DNA from: Vibrio azureus | GTDB lineage: Bacteria; Pseudomonadota; Gammaproteobacteria; Enterobacterales; Vibrionaceae | DNA length: 64,000 nt | Direction: 5' to 3' | Assembly: GCF_002849855.1 (NCBI RefSeq) | Contig: NZ_CP018616.1 | Location: 372,001 to 436,000, forward strand | Shown here: positions 47,671 to 57,681 of the stretch, piece by piece | How the letters are laid out: each line of letters starts with the position of its first letter | Position numbering within the stretch: the first letter of the stretch is position 1 | Made by a program: the position numbers and the translations under genes | Notes under the pieces: model-generated | Databases searched by the model: none | What the model was told of the DNA's origin: nothing | What the model saw: the letters and a program-made list of their open reading frames with translations, nothing else

Positions 47671-48063
47671 ATGGCAGAGAATCAATACTACGGCACTGGC
47701 CGACGCAAAAGCTCAGCTGCACGTGTTTTCATTAAACCAGGCAGCGGCAACATCGTAATCAACAAGCGTAGCCTTGATGAGTACTTCGGTCGTCCAACTT
47801 CTCGTATGGTTGTTAAGCAACCTCTTGAGCTAGTTGAACTAACTGAAAAGCTAGACCTATACGTTACTGTTAAAGGTGGCGGTATTTCAGGTCAAGCTGG
47901 CGCTATCCGTCACGGCATCACTCGTGCTCTTATGGAGTACGATGAGTCTCTACGTCCAACTCTACGTGCAGCAGGTTACGTTACTCGTGACGCTCGTTGC
48001 GTTGAACGTAAGAAAGTTGGTCTACGTAAAGCACGTCGTCGTCCACAGTTCTCTAAGCGTTAA
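47671..48063 (+). CDS. rpsI: 30S ribosomal protein S9
   Basis: A 30S head protein whose C-terminal tail reaches the P-site tRNA. It has 130 residues from ATG 47671 ([20 protein letters not shown]); an in-frame codon 15 bp upstream directly after the rplM stop is rejected. The signature [19 protein letters not shown] is near residue 66, and the tail ends in [11 protein letters not shown]. It is second in the rplM-rpsI operon. Confidence 0.98.
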   Translation: MAENQYYGTGRRKSSAARVFIKPGSGNIVINKRSLDEYFGRPTSRMVVKQPLELVELTEKLDLYVTVKGGGISGQAGAIRHGITRALMEYDESLRPTLRAAGYVTRDARCVERKKVGLRKARRRPQFSKR

Positions 48064-48117
48064 TTTCCAGTTATTGGGAATTATGCTGTTTCAGACTTGT
48101 TCTGGAAACTGTGCATC

Positions 48118-48146
48118 AAAGCTCGGCTCTATGCCGAGCTTTTTGT
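48118..48146 (+). terminator. Intrinsic terminator of rplM-rpsI
   Basis: GCTCGGC (48121-48127) / GCCGAGC (48133-48139) with a 5-nt loop is flanked by AAA and followed by TTTTTG. Confidence 0.93.
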
Positions 48147-48491
48147 TTTTCTAAATCCCTCTTCACCATCGCCCTTTGGGCCGTTCAAAACCTTTTAATA
48201 CCTTTCAATACACACGTTACCGTTATCTCAATATAAAATACGCATCATTGATTGTGAGCCATTATTGTCCTGATTTGGAAACTTGCTCTGTGCAGGTTCT
48301 GTTCTTTATTAACGCTTTTTTTGCGATTTAAGCAATGAAAAATTTGGATAAGACAAGGGCTTACTTCTCACTTCTTGATATGCAATCTCGCCCTTTTTTG
48401 TTACAAGTTACATCGCATTTTTATTGTTTTACCGCTTTTGTGACGGTGTGAGCGATTTACCTCGCAAATGTTACAAAAAGGTAGCTTTGCC

Positions 48492-48520
48492 TTGTCAAAA
48501 AGTAGGGTTGTCTTTATCAT
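48492..48520 (+). promoter_or_regulatory. Sigma-70 promoter of petABC
   Basis: -35 TTGTCA (48492-48497) and -10 TATCAT (48515-48520) are spaced by 17 bp, about 97 bp before petA. Confidence 0.55.
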
Positions 48521-48616
48521 TTCTATTCAATAAATAGAATTAAATTTATTATTGTTAGCCATGCTCTTATAAGTGGAATGATAATGACCCAAGGGAGCAA
48601 ATGGGAGAATGTTTGG

Positions 48617-49207
48617 ATGAGCAATGCGCCTTTAAATAACGGACGTAGGCGTTTTCTAACTGCAACAACTGCGGTTGTTGGTGGGTTAGGAGCAGTCGCC
48701 GTCGCCGTTCCTTTTATCAAATCATGGAACCCGAGTGCAAAAGCAAAAGCAGCAGGAGCACCGGTTGAAGTGGACATCAGTAAAATAGAAGCTGGTCAAA
48801 TGATTCGCGTTGAGTGGCAAGGAAAGCCAGTCTGGGTAGTTCGCCGTACTGAATCTGTTCTTGAAAACTTGAACAAAATCAATGATCAGCTCCGAGATCC
48901 AAACTCCGAAATGGAGCAGCAACCTCCTTACGCACAGAATGAATATCGCTCTATAAAGCCAGATTATTTTGTTGCGGTTGGTTTCTGTACCCACTTAGGT
49001 TGTTCGCCGACCTACCTGCCTGATACATTCTCAGAGCAGGTTCAAGGCGTAAAATCAGGCTTTTTCTGCCCTTGTCATGGTTCTAAATTTGATATGGCAG
49101 GTCGAGTGTTTCAAGGTGTTCCAGCGCCATTAAACCTTGTCGTTCCTAAACATATGTATCTCACTGAGAATAAACTCTTGGTGGGTGTTGATGAGGGAGA
49201 CGCATAA
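48617..49207 (+). CDS. petA: Ubiquinol-cytochrome c reductase iron-sulfur (Rieske) subunit
   Basis: Rieske protein of the bc1 complex (complex III), taking electrons from ubiquinol to cytochrome c1. It has 196 residues from ATG 48617 (MSNAPLNNGRRRFLTATTAV), with GGGAG 9 bp upstream; an ATG 13 codons earlier is rejected. The twin-arginine segment RRRFLTATTAVVGGLGAVAV is both export signal and membrane anchor. The 2Fe-2S ligands are in CTHLGC (near 125) and CPCHGSKFD (near 152). It overlaps petB by one base. Confidence 0.97.
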   Translation: MSNAPLNNGRRRFLTATTAVVGGLGAVAVAVPFIKSWNPSAKAKAAGAPVEVDISKIEAGQMIRVEWQGKPVWVVRRTESVLENLNKINDQLRDPNSEMEQQPPYAQNEYRSIKPDYFVAVGFCTHLGCSPTYLPDTFSEQVQGVKSGFFCPCHGSKFDMAGRVFQGVPAPLNLVVPKHMYLTENKLLVGVDEGDA

Positions 49208-50472
49208 TGCAAGTATTACTCGATTGGGTAGAAAAACGTCTTCCCGTTATGAATGCCTATAAAAAGCATTTATCTGAATACCCCATGCCGAAGAATTTCA
49301 ATTTTTGGTACCTTTTCGGTTCTTTGGCAATGTTGGTTTTGGTCAATCAGATTTTAACCGGCATCTGGTTAACCATGAACTATGTGCCTTCCGGTGAAGG
49401 TGCGTTTGCTTCTGTTGAATACATCATGCGTGATGTCGATTATGGTTGGTTACTGCGCTATATGCACTCAACAGGAGCATCGGCTTTCTTTGTGGTGATT
49501 TATCTTCACATGTTCCGAGGTCTGATTTACGGCTCTTACCAAAAACCCCGTGAATTACTGTGGCTATTTGGCATGTTGATCTTCCTAGTGCTGATGGCTG
49601 AAGCCTTTATGGGTTACCTATTACCTTGGGGGCAAATGTCCTACTGGGGTGCTCAGGTCATCATCTCTTTGTTTGGTGCAATTCCTGTTATTGGTGATGA
49701 TTTAACACTCTGGATCCGGGGTGATTATATTATTTCCGGCGCAACGCTGAACCGTTTCTTCGCTTTACATGTTATTGCTTTGCCGATTGTGCTGCTTCTT
49801 CTTGTGGTACTTCATGTACTCGCATTGCATGAAGTAGGTTCGAATAACCCCGATGGTATTGATACTAAGCTGCCTAAAGGGACTATGGGAGAAGATTACA
49901 AAACGCAGTTTAAATTCCACAAAGATTACACCAAAAAATACGACATTATTGATTCGATTCCTTTCCATCCCTATGGCACGGTAAAAGATCTTATTGGTGT
50001 AGCCGGTTTCTTGTTCCTATTCTGCTATGTGTTATTTTTCAACCCAGAAATGGGTGGATATTTCCTAGAGCCGCCTAACTTTGAAGCTGCTAACCCACTG
50101 AAAACACCAGAACATATTGCTCCAGTTTGGTACTTCACTCCGTTTTACGCCATTCTAAGAGCGGTCCCCGATAAACTGCTTGGTGTTATTCTGATGGGTG
50201 CATCGATTGTTGTTCTGTTCCTACTTCCTTGGTTGGATAGATGTAAGGTTCGTTCATATCGCTATCGCAGTAAGTTACATCTGTTGAATATTGCTCAATT
50301 TACTGTTGCCTTTATTGCTCTGGGTATATTAGGTGCACTACCAGCGACACCGTTGTACACCATTTTGTCTCAGATCTTTAGCTTGTGTTACTTCATGTTT
50401 TTCGTGTTGCTGTTCTTCTACAGCAAAAATGAAGCAACCAAACCATTACCAGAGAGGGTGACATTTAAATGA
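49207..50472 (+). CDS. petB: Cytochrome b of the bc1 complex
   Basis: Di-haem transmembrane core of complex III. It has 421 residues with eight or nine hydrophobic helices. Haem-ligand histidines lie in LLRYMHSTGASAFFVVIYLHM (written in parts: RYMHSTG and IYLHM, near 85-100) and HVIALPIVLLLLVVLHVLAL (near 190). The Qo-site PEWY-type motif appears as PVWYFTPFYAILRAVPDKL (near 302), with V in place of E, as in several gammaproteobacteria. Starts and ends overlap petA and petC (ATGA). Confidence 0.97.
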   Translation: MQVLLDWVEKRLPVMNAYKKHLSEYPMPKNFNFWYLFGSLAMLVLVNQILTGIWLTMNYVPSGEGAFASVEYIMRDVDYGWLLRYMHSTGASAFFVVIYLHMFRGLIYGSYQKPRELLWLFGMLIFLVLMAEAFMGYLLPWGQMSYWGAQVIISLFGAIPVIGDDLTLWIRGDYIISGATLNRFFALHVIALPIVLLLLVVLHVLALHEVGSNNPDGIDTKLPKGTMGEDYKTQFKFHKDYTKKYDIIDSIPFHPYGTVKDLIGVAGFLFLFCYVLFFNPEMGGYFLEPPNFEAANPLKTPEHIAPVWYFTPFYAILRAVPDKLLGVILMGASIVVLFLLPWLDRCKVRSYRYRSKLHLLNIAQFTVAFIALGILGALPATPLYTILSQIFSLCYFMFFVLLFFYSKNEATKPLPERVTFK

Positions 50473-51206
50473 AGAAGTGGATTTTAATTCTATTTGCTCT
50501 GTTACCATCTCTTACTATGGCGGCAGGGAGTAATTTTCCATTAGATAAAGCTAATATTGATCTCTCCGATAAGGCGTCGCTACAAAATGGTGCAAAGTTA
50601 TTTATGAACTATTGCTTTGCTTGCCATTCGACTCAGTATCAGCGTTATGAACGTGTTGCGACGGATCTTGAGATTCCGATTGATCTAATGAAAGAAAACC
50701 TGATTTTCGATCCTACCGCCAAGGTAGGCGATCTCATGGTGAATGCGATGCCTGCCGAACAAGCTGGAAACTGGTTTGGTGCTCCGCCCCCTGACTTAAC
50801 TTTAGTGGCTCGTGTGCGAGGGGCTGACTGGCTTTATACCTATTTACGCTCGTTCTATGTCGATCCTTCACGACCGTTTGGTGTCAACAACCTTGTTTTC
50901 CCGAGTGTTGGTATGCCTCATGTGCTTGAAGAGCTACAAGGCGTTCCTACACCTGTCTATGCCACTGAGGTAGTAAATGGTGAGGAAGTTCAGGTCGTTG
51001 TAGGTACCGAAACGGATGGCACGGGAGAACTGACTGAAGGCGAGTACGATAAAGCGGTAGGTGATATCGTCAATTTTCTTGTTTATGCAGGGGATCCTAT
51101 TCAGTTAGAGCGTCATACTCTTGGCTGGTGGGTTATGGGATTTTTAGTGATCTTCACCATCATTGTAGTGTTGTTGAAAAAAGAGTATTGGCGTGATGTA
51201 CATTAA
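50469..51206 (+). CDS. petC: Cytochrome c1 of the bc1 complex
   Basis: Membrane-anchored c-type cytochrome that passes electrons from the Rieske protein to soluble cytochrome c. It has 245 residues: signal peptide (1-18, LPSLTMA), one haem site CFACHS near residue 48, the axial-ligand methionine region (VFPSVGMPHVLEE near 140) and a C-terminal transmembrane helix (about 217-236) ending KKEYWRDVH. It is third in petABC. The sspA promoter overlaps its end. Confidence 0.97.
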   Translation: MKKWILILFALLPSLTMAAGSNFPLDKANIDLSDKASLQNGAKLFMNYCFACHSTQYQRYERVATDLEIPIDLMKENLIFDPTAKVGDLMVNAMPAEQAGNWFGAPPPDLTLVARVRGADWLYTYLRSFYVDPSRPFGVNNLVFPSVGMPHVLEELQGVPTPVYATEVVNGEEVQVVVGTETDGTGELTEGEYDKAVGDIVNFLVYAGDPIQLERHTLGWWVMGFLVIFTIIVVLLKKEYWRDVH

Positions 51207-51209
51207 TTG

Positions 51210-51218
51210 TGCTATAAT
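51210..51218 (+). promoter_or_regulatory. Extended -10 promoter of sspA
   Basis: TGC-TATAAT (51210-51218) is an extended -10 element directly after the petC stop. A -35 (TTGGCG at 51188, 19-bp spacing) is poor. Transcripts would start near 51225 and meet a terminator within about 30 nt. Confidence 0.5.
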
Positions 51219-51251
51219 GCCGTGCTAATTCTTAATTTTAATTAATGGATA

Positions 51252-51277
51252 ATGGAGGCTTAGCGCCTCCATTTTTA
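51252..51277 (+). terminator. Terminator between petC and sspA, possible attenuator
   Basis: A perfect 8-bp stem ATGGAGGC (51252-51259) / GCCTCCAT (51265-51272) with a 5-nt loop is followed by TTTTTA. It ends petABC transcripts and lies between the candidate sspA promoter and the sspA start. Confidence 0.88.
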
Positions 51278-51301
51278 TTTATAAGTGTACTGGAGGGCTC
51301 C

Positions 51302-51937
51302 ATGGCTGTAGCTGCCAATAAACGTTCTGTAATGACTCTTTTTTCAAGTGCATCAGATTTATATAGCCATCAGGTTCGTATTGTACTAGCTGAAAAGGGC
51401 GTAAGTGTTGAAGTTGAGCTTGTTGATGAAGCAAATCTTCCTGCTGAGCTTGTTGAATTAAACCCATATAAGTCAGTGCCAACTTTGGTTGACCGTGAGC
51501 TAGCTCTTTACGATTCAAAAATCATCATGGAGTACTTGGACGAGCGTTTCCCGCATCCTCCTCTTATGCCTGTTTACCCTGTCGCACGAGGTAACAGCCG
51601 CTTGATGATGTACCGTATTGAACGTAACTGGTACTCACTTGCTGAAAAAGTGGCAAAAGGTAATGCTGAAGAATCTGAAAAAGCACGTACTAAACTGCGT
51701 AATGATCTTCTGACTCTTGCGCCAATTTTTGCGGAATACGAATACTTTATGAGCGAAGAGTTCAGCCTAATTGATTGTTACTTAGCCCCACTATTGTGGC
51801 GTTTACCACAACTTGGTATCGATCTTGTTGGCCCGGGCTCAAAAGAGATCAAAGTGTACATGAATCGTGTATTTGAACGTGATTCATTCCTTGCTTCATT
51901 GACTGAAGCAGAGCGTGAAATGCGTTTAGTTCGTTAA
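51302..51937 (+). CDS. sspA: Stringent starvation protein A
   Basis: RNA polymerase-associated protein with a glutathione S-transferase fold; in enterics it acts in stationary phase and acid tolerance by lowering H-NS. It has 211 residues from ATG 51302 (MAVAANKRSVMTLFSSASDL), with GGAGG upstream. The thioredoxin-like half ends near residue 85 (LYDSKIIMEYLDERFPHPPL), and a helical half follows. No catalytic GST residue is conserved, as expected. sspB follows 21 bp later. Confidence 0.97.
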   Translation: MAVAANKRSVMTLFSSASDLYSHQVRIVLAEKGVSVEVELVDEANLPAELVELNPYKSVPTLVDRELALYDSKIIMEYLDERFPHPPLMPVYPVARGNSRLMMYRIERNWYSLAEKVAKGNAEESEKARTKLRNDLLTLAPIFAEYEYFMSEEFSLIDCYLAPLLWRLPQLGIDLVGPGSKEIKVYMNRVFERDSFLASLTEAEREMRLVR

Positions 51938-51958
51938 TCGGACTAGGTTGTATACGTT

Positions 51959-52438
51959 ATGGATATATCTAAGATGACCGCTCGCCGTCCCTACATGCTT
52001 CGTGCATTTTATGACTGGTTGGTTGATAACGATCTTACGCCTCATCTGGTTGTTGACGCAACGATGCCGGGAGTTCGCGTACCCGTTGAGTTTGTTCAAG
52101 ATGGGCAGATCATCCTGAATATCGCTCCGGCTGCGGTTGGCTATCTTGAATTAGGTAATGAAGCGATCACTTTCCAGGCTCGTTTTAGTGGCCGTCCACA
52201 TTCAGTGATCGTGCCTATCTACGCAGCACAGGCTATTTATGCTCGTGAGAATGGTGCAGGTACGATGTTTGAACCTGAAGATGTCTATATGGATATCGAA
52301 GAAGAAGACGTTACTGACGACGCACCATCACCGGCATTTACTGCTGTGACGAGTGACTCAGAGCCAAACCCTGTTGAGCTTGAAGAGGAAGAATTACCTC
52401 GTCCGAAAGGCAAGCCAAGCTTACGTGTGATCAAATAG
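51959..52438 (+). CDS. sspB: ClpXP protease specificity-enhancing factor SspB
   Basis: An adaptor that delivers ssrA-tagged proteins to ClpXP. It has 159 residues. The substrate-binding domain (1-110) begins with RRPYMLRAFYDWLVDNDLTP; a disordered acidic linker follows, and the C-terminal ClpX-binding tail is RPKGKPSLRVIK, the conserved docking peptide. It is second in sspAB and has a strong terminator shared with dolP. Confidence 0.97.
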   Translation: MDISKMTARRPYMLRAFYDWLVDNDLTPHLVVDATMPGVRVPVEFVQDGQIILNIAPAAVGYLELGNEAITFQARFSGRPHSVIVPIYAAQAIYARENGAGTMFEPEDVYMDIEEEDVTDDAPSPAFTAVTSDSEPNPVELEEEELPRPKGKPSLRVIK

Positions 52439-52466
52439 CCTCAGGTGTTAGCGAGCGAAATGAAAT

Positions 52467-52496
52467 AAAAAAGCAGCGTTGATACGCTGCTTTTTA
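52467..52496. terminator. Bidirectional terminator between sspB and dolP
   Basis: An 11-bp stem AAAAAGCAGCG (52468-52478) / CGCTGCTTTTT (52485-52495) with loop TTGATA. Confidence 0.95.
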
Positions 52497-52531
52497 TTTA
52501 GGCTTTATTTTCTCTCTTTCAATAAGCTTGC

Positions 52532-53146
52532 TTAGAAAGGCGGTTGAGAACTTGGCTGCTGAGCATTGCTTTCAAGTGCGCCTGTATCGCCATACTGAAA
52601 GCCCTTAATGACTTGCTTAACTCCTGAGATATTGCGTGCAATCTCAACGGCGCGATCACCTTGTGCTGGCGAGACATAGCCAAATAGGAACACATCACCA
52701 TCTTCCGTGATGACTTTTACCTTAGTGCCATTTAATTCACCGTCGGTGAGTAAGGCAGATTTCACTTTGGTGGTAATCCAGCTGTCATTACTGATTTGAG
52801 TGAGGCCCAATGGCTCCATTTGCTTGATTTGGTTGTGGATGTTTTTAACGCCATTTAAATCGCGTACTTGGTTTTCAAAATCATTAATGAGCACTTGAGT
52901 GGGAGCTTGCCCCATCAGAACTAAGGTGCCGTTATAAGAACTTGCGACAATTCGTGTTTGACCTGCAAAAGGGGCTTTATTGCTCATTGCAGCGACTTCA
53001 AACTCGATATTGTTGTCTTGCCATATTTCTTTTGGGGTACGAGTGTCTGTCACGATATTCGCTGTGGTTGCCGCTCCAGCGATAAAAAGACCTGCGCAGC
53101 CACTTAAGCTTAGAGCGGTAAATAAAATAAAAAGGTTCCGTATCAT
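52532..53146 (-). CDS. dolP: Division/outer membrane stress-associated lipoprotein, BON domains
   Basis: An outer-membrane lipoprotein of the DolP/YraP type that supports membrane integrity and BAM activity. It has 204 residues. The lipobox is LSLSGCAGL, with Cys at residue 17. Two BON domains follow (about 45-115 and 125-190; the second has DSWITTKVKSALLTDGELNG). The tail is Ser/Gln/Pro-rich. It is last in lpoA-yraN-diaA-dolP, 20 bp after diaA. Confidence 0.95.
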   Translation of the reverse strand: MIRNLFILFTALSLSGCAGLFIAGAATTANIVTDTRTPKEIWQDNNIEFEVAAMSNKAPFAGQTRIVASSYNGTLVLMGQAPTQVLINDFENQVRDLNGVKNIHNQIKQMEPLGLTQISNDSWITTKVKSALLTDGELNGTKVKVITEDGDVFLFGYVSPAQGDRAVEIARNISGVKQVIKGFQYGDTGALESNAQQPSSQPPF

Positions 53147-53166
53147 AGGAGTAGACTCTTGGTTGT

Positions 53167-53760
<594 letters not shown>

Positions 53761-54129
53761 TTATCCTTCAGAGATTGCATTTTGTATCCAATTGATGTCG
53801 TCACCATTGTTATGAATTGCGACCACATCAAATCGGTAATCGGCATGATGTATATCATATTTGTTCTTGCTGAGCCAAATATGGGCAGTTTTGACTAGCT
53901 TACGCATTTTTGTCGGAGTGACCATTTCGGCGGCGGAACCAAAATGATCATTTTTGCGATATTTTACCTCAACAAAGACGATAGTTTTACCTTGTTGGAA
54001 AATTAAATCAATTTCTCCGGTTTTTGTTAAAAAGTTTTGGGTTAGAAAATGTAGGCCTTGGCGCTGCAAATAGTGCTTCGCCAAGGCTTCGTATTGGTTA
54101 CCAATCTGCCTCTTGCTAAAGAGCCCCAC
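53761..54129 (-). CDS. yraN: YraN family protein (UPF0102), nuclease-like fold
   Basis: A conserved 122-residue protein with a restriction-endonuclease-like core; function unknown. GNQYEALAKHYLQRQGLHFL is the start, and GEIDLIFQQGKTIVFVEVKY carries the nuclease-type D-x(n)-E-x-K residues. Its start overlaps the lpoA stop by 14 bp, so the two are probably translationally coupled. Confidence 0.94.
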   Translation of the reverse strand: MGLFSKRQIGNQYEALAKHYLQRQGLHFLTQNFLTKTGEIDLIFQQGKTIVFVEVKYRKNDHFGSAAEMVTPTKMRKLVKTAHIWLSKNKYDIHHADYRFDVVAIHNNGDDINWIQNAISEG

Positions 54130-55927
54130 GCTCGGCCCAGTCTAGTTTACGTTGAACGACGCATTTATTATCAATCGTCAGGCGGCCAGTTTGCCCGTCG
54201 ACAGAGTAGCCCGGTAGCAGCTTCATTTGTGGTAGTTCATTAATTAGCTTGTAAGCATCCATCCCCATTGCTTCAAAGCGTTTTTCTGTATTTGACTGAT
54301 TTGGCCACAGCTCATTCATTTGAGCAGTAATGGTTGGCTCTGGGTTTACGAGCAGAGGAATGTCACTGTATGTGACACCAGTTAAATCTTCATAAGCTGC
54401 GCCACCGCTGTTACTACGAGAATTCGAGAACATTTTTGGTGGTTTTTCACCTGGGTTTATTGCCACTTCGATAAATGGCTTGATCAACGTCAGCTCTGAG
54501 CTTTTGGCCACGATATAAACCGAATCAACATCACGACGGCTGCGAGGTGTGCTTTCAACCGCGGTATGAGTCAGAGCCTCAATTTGAGCGATGCGTTTTT
54601 TACTTTCTTGAAGGCCAAATATTTTATTGATGTCTTTCTGCATTTGTTGTTTGTTGCCGAAAAACTCGGTGGCTGCGTTATAGTGACTGTATTTCGCCCA
54701 TTCTTGACTGAAAGCGTTACTGACACGTTGTCCATAAGCGCCTTTAGGGGCTAGAATCATCGGGAACTTGTAGCCTTGCTCGAAGAGATACTTGGCGGCT
54801 TGTGCCACTTCTTGTTCAGGAGACAAAGCGAGGTAGCATGTATTCGTTTCTGGCTGAATCCTGTCTGGGATATTTAAGGCTAAGTTAGGGATCGTGACGC
54901 CCGTTTTTGAGCCATCAAGAACAGTTTGCAGTTGTGTTACTTTGTTTTTTTGCAGTGGTCCAACAACAAAATCAATATTCTTATTGATCAGACGCTGTTG
55001 AATTTGCTCTGCAGTATTTCCGTTAGTATCGATCACCGTCAGTGAAGCTGTTGGATCACGGTATTCATCATTCATCATAGCAAACACAAAGCCGTCACGA
55101 ATAAGCTGGCCTTGTTGAGCAAACTTTCCAGTCAATGGCAGCAACAAAGCGGTGTTATTTGGTTTTACAATGTCCAATGACAAGATGTTTTGAATTTCTG
55201 CTGGAGTATAGAGGCTCGCAGGGTGTGAAGAATGATCGTTTAACCATCCATCAATGGCATTCTTCAATTGTGTGAGGTTGCTTGAGTAGGTTTTAGCGTA
55301 GCTTGCAAGTTGCAACCAACCATTGAGGACATCCTCGTTGGCAGAAGTGGTCAACCCTTTTAACTCTTGAGCTGAATATTGGCTGAAGTTCATCCAAATA
55401 CGGCTAGAAATTTCACGTCTTTCTTGAGTTGAGGCATAGTCGCTCTCTGCAACCAATTGGCGGTTGGCTTCGAAAGGTTGGTTCAAACTTTGGTAGGCAT
55501 CAGCACGGAGGGCATAGTACTCTTTCCACTGTTGACTGGGTAATTGCCACCATGATTGAAAGTTCAATACTTGCAGTATTTGCGAGTAATGCCCTTGTTT
55601 TTGTTGTATGGTCGCTTGGATAAGTTGCCATTCAGCTTGCTGAACCTCATTTAAGGATTGTCGAGCAAGACGTTTTACCAGCAATTGTGCTCTTTCGATT
55701 TGATTTGCTTGTACCGCAGCTTTTGCGGCCATGATTAACCAGTCACTTTGCAAGCTTCCCTGGCTACTGTCTGCTTGGATCATGTAGTTTTGGGCAGACT
55801 GTGTTGGTGGGCGCGTGATGTCTACACTATTTGGACGTTGTGGGCCTGAAGAACATGCCGTCAGGGTCATTGCTAGTGCTACAGGGGTAAGTAAGCGTGG
55901 TACACTTAGGCGCTTATGGTTCATCAT
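54116..55927 (-). CDS. lpoA: Penicillin-binding protein activator LpoA
   Basis: Outer-membrane lipoprotein that reaches through the periplasm to activate the transpeptidase PBP1a. It has about 603 residues from ATG 55927; the open frame runs 23 codons further without signal character. The lipobox is MTLTACSSG. An N-terminal TPR-like helical domain extends to about residue 245, and a C-terminal periplasmic-binding-like domain follows (KPNNTALLLPLTGKFAQQGQ near 268). It is first in the operon with yraN, diaA and dolP, and divergent from rsmI. Confidence 0.96.
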   Translation of the reverse strand: MMNHKRLSVPRLLTPVALAMTLTACSSGPQRPNSVDITRPPTQSAQNYMIQADSSQGSLQSDWLIMAAKAAVQANQIERAQLLVKRLARQSLNEVQQAEWQLIQATIQQKQGHYSQILQVLNFQSWWQLPSQQWKEYYALRADAYQSLNQPFEANRQLVAESDYASTQERREISSRIWMNFSQYSAQELKGLTTSANEDVLNGWLQLASYAKTYSSNLTQLKNAIDGWLNDHSSHPASLYTPAEIQNILSLDIVKPNNTALLLPLTGKFAQQGQLIRDGFVFAMMNDEYRDPTASLTVIDTNGNTAEQIQQRLINKNIDFVVGPLQKNKVTQLQTVLDGSKTGVTIPNLALNIPDRIQPETNTCYLALSPEQEVAQAAKYLFEQGYKFPMILAPKGAYGQRVSNAFSQEWAKYSHYNAATEFFGNKQQMQKDINKIFGLQESKKRIAQIEALTHTAVESTPRSRRDVDSVYIVAKSSELTLIKPFIEVAINPGEKPPKMFSNSRSNSGGAAYEDLTGVTYSDIPLLVNPEPTITAQMNELWPNQSNTEKRFEAMGMDAYKLINELPQMKLLPGYSVDGQTGRLTIDNKCVVQRKLDWAERGAL

Positions 55928-55996
55928 TGCCGTGAGTTCTCTATAATTTTTGTACAAAATTTTCTCTATATTAATCGTTGAAGTGATAGTAAACAA

Positions 55997-56860
55997 ATGA
56001 CAGAAAAAAATAAGTTGCTGAATGAGAGGCCAACTCTCTACATCGTACCGACTCCAATCGGAAATTTAGCGGATATTACTCAACGTGCTGTTGAAGTTCT
56101 GTCGAATGTGGACATCATCGCTGCTGAGGATACTCGACATACAGGCAAGCTGTTATCTCATTTTAATATCCAAACGAAAACATTTGCCTTGCATGATCAC
56201 AATGAACAGCAAAAAGCGCAAGTTTTAGTTGAAAAATTGTTGTCTGGTCAATCAATTGCGTTGGTTTCTGATGCAGGTACACCATTAATAAGTGATCCTG
56301 GTTATCATTTAGTCACTCAATGCCGACAAGCAGGAGTGAATGTTGTTCCACTTCCAGGAGCTTGTGCTGTTATTACTGCCTTGAGTGCTTCTGGACTGCC
56401 TTCTGATCGATTTAGCTTTGAAGGTTTTTTGCCTCCAAAAAGTAAGGGTCGTAAAGATAAATTCTTAGAAATTGCTGCTGTTGAACGAACGTGTATTTTT
56501 TATGAGTCCCCACATAGAATTGTAGACTCTTTACAAGATATGTTGGAAGTTCTTGGCCCAGAAAGAGAAGTCGTCTTGGCACGTGAATTAACCAAAACAT
56601 TCGAAACCATTCAAGGTATGCCGTTAGGTGAATTGATCGCATGGGTGAAAAGTGACGATAATCAGCAACGTGGTGAAATGGTATTACTGATACACGGTCA
56701 TCGTACTTCAGGGCAAGAAAGTTTGCCAGACGAGGCAACCAGAACATTGAGTATTCTGACTAAAGAGTTACCACTTAAGAAAGCAGCGGCATTGGCAGCA
56801 GAAATTTATAACCTTAAGAAAAATGCTCTATATAAATGGGGATTAGAGAATTTGGATTAA
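55997..56860 (+). CDS. rsmI: 16S rRNA (cytidine-1402 2'-O) methyltransferase
   Basis: Methylates the 2'-OH of C1402 in the 16S rRNA decoding site; RsmH, whose gene lies in the same window, methylates N4 of the same base. It has 287 residues. TP-methylase motifs: [20 protein letters not shown] near 14, [12 protein letters not shown] near 47 and [17 protein letters not shown] near 89. It is divergent from lpoA and upstream of rnpB, as in E. coli relatives. Confidence 0.97.
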   Translation: MTEKNKLLNERPTLYIVPTPIGNLADITQRAVEVLSNVDIIAAEDTRHTGKLLSHFNIQTKTFALHDHNEQQKAQVLVEKLLSGQSIALVSDAGTPLISDPGYHLVTQCRQAGVNVVPLPGACAVITALSASGLPSDRFSFEGFLPPKSKGRKDKFLEIAAVERTCIFYESPHRIVDSLQDMLEVLGPEREVVLARELTKTFETIQGMPLGELIAWVKSDDNQQRGEMVLLIHGHRTSGQESLPDEATRTLSILTKELPLKKAAALAAEIYNLKKNALYKWGLENLD

Positions 56861-57026
56861 GAGCGCGATGTCAGTTGAGTCAGTGCGCAGAAATGAATTG
56901 GCCGATGCGAAAGAGTTTTTTACCTCGGTAGTATTTTGTGTCGGTATCAATCGTCGGCTGTTCAGTACTAGTCTGTTTGTTTTGTCGCCATTTGATGACT
57001 TCATTTCATCATATTTGTGATCCTAC

Positions 57027-57055
57027 TAGACTCTATGTCGATAACTCTATACAAT
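57027..57055 (+). promoter_or_regulatory. Promoter of rnpB
   Basis: -35 TAGACT (57027-57032, four of six consensus bases) and -10 TACAAT (57050-57055) are spaced by 17 bp. The start would fall on the 5' end of the RNA at about 57063. Confidence 0.65.
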
Positions 57056-57062
57056 CCGCCTC

Positions 57063-57505
<443 letters not shown>

Positions 57506-57512
57506 ATTCGAG

Positions 57513-57546
57513 ACCCATCATTACTACCGTAGTGATGGGTTTTTTG
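57513..57546 (+). terminator. Intrinsic terminator of rnpB
   Basis: ACCCATCA (57513-57520) / TGATGGGT (57533-57540), with inner ACTAC/GTAGT pairing, is followed by TTTTTT. Confidence 0.92.
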
Positions 57547-57578
57547 CATTTTATTGGTGTAACTTATGTTATCACCGA

Positions 57579-57649
57579 TACACTTAGTACTGAATTGCAT
57601 CTACCTTTACACTTAGGGTGACGATGATGCCGGAAATCAGTACACTTAA
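57579..57649 (+). repeat. Three direct repeats TACACTTAR upstream of rsmH
   Basis: TACACTTAG at 57579-57587 and 57608-57616 and TACACTTAA at 57641-57649 lie between the rnpB terminator and the rsmH start, the expected promoter region of the division cluster. They could be protein-binding sites; no known factor is assigned. Confidence 0.45.
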
Positions 57650-57681
57650 GATTCGCTTTAAGACCATTCAACGAGAAAGCC

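Larger units (their letters stand above)
48064..48616. other. Intergenic region rpsI / petA
   Basis: About 550 bp hold the rpsI terminator, a gene-free AT-rich stretch, and the pet promoter. Three GTKAC-with-T-run motifs occur (TTTTTTGTTAC 48394-48404, CTTTTGTGAC 48435-48444, inverse GTTACAAAAAG 48470-48480) and could be regulator sites for the respiratory operon. No small gene is seen. Confidence 0.5.
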
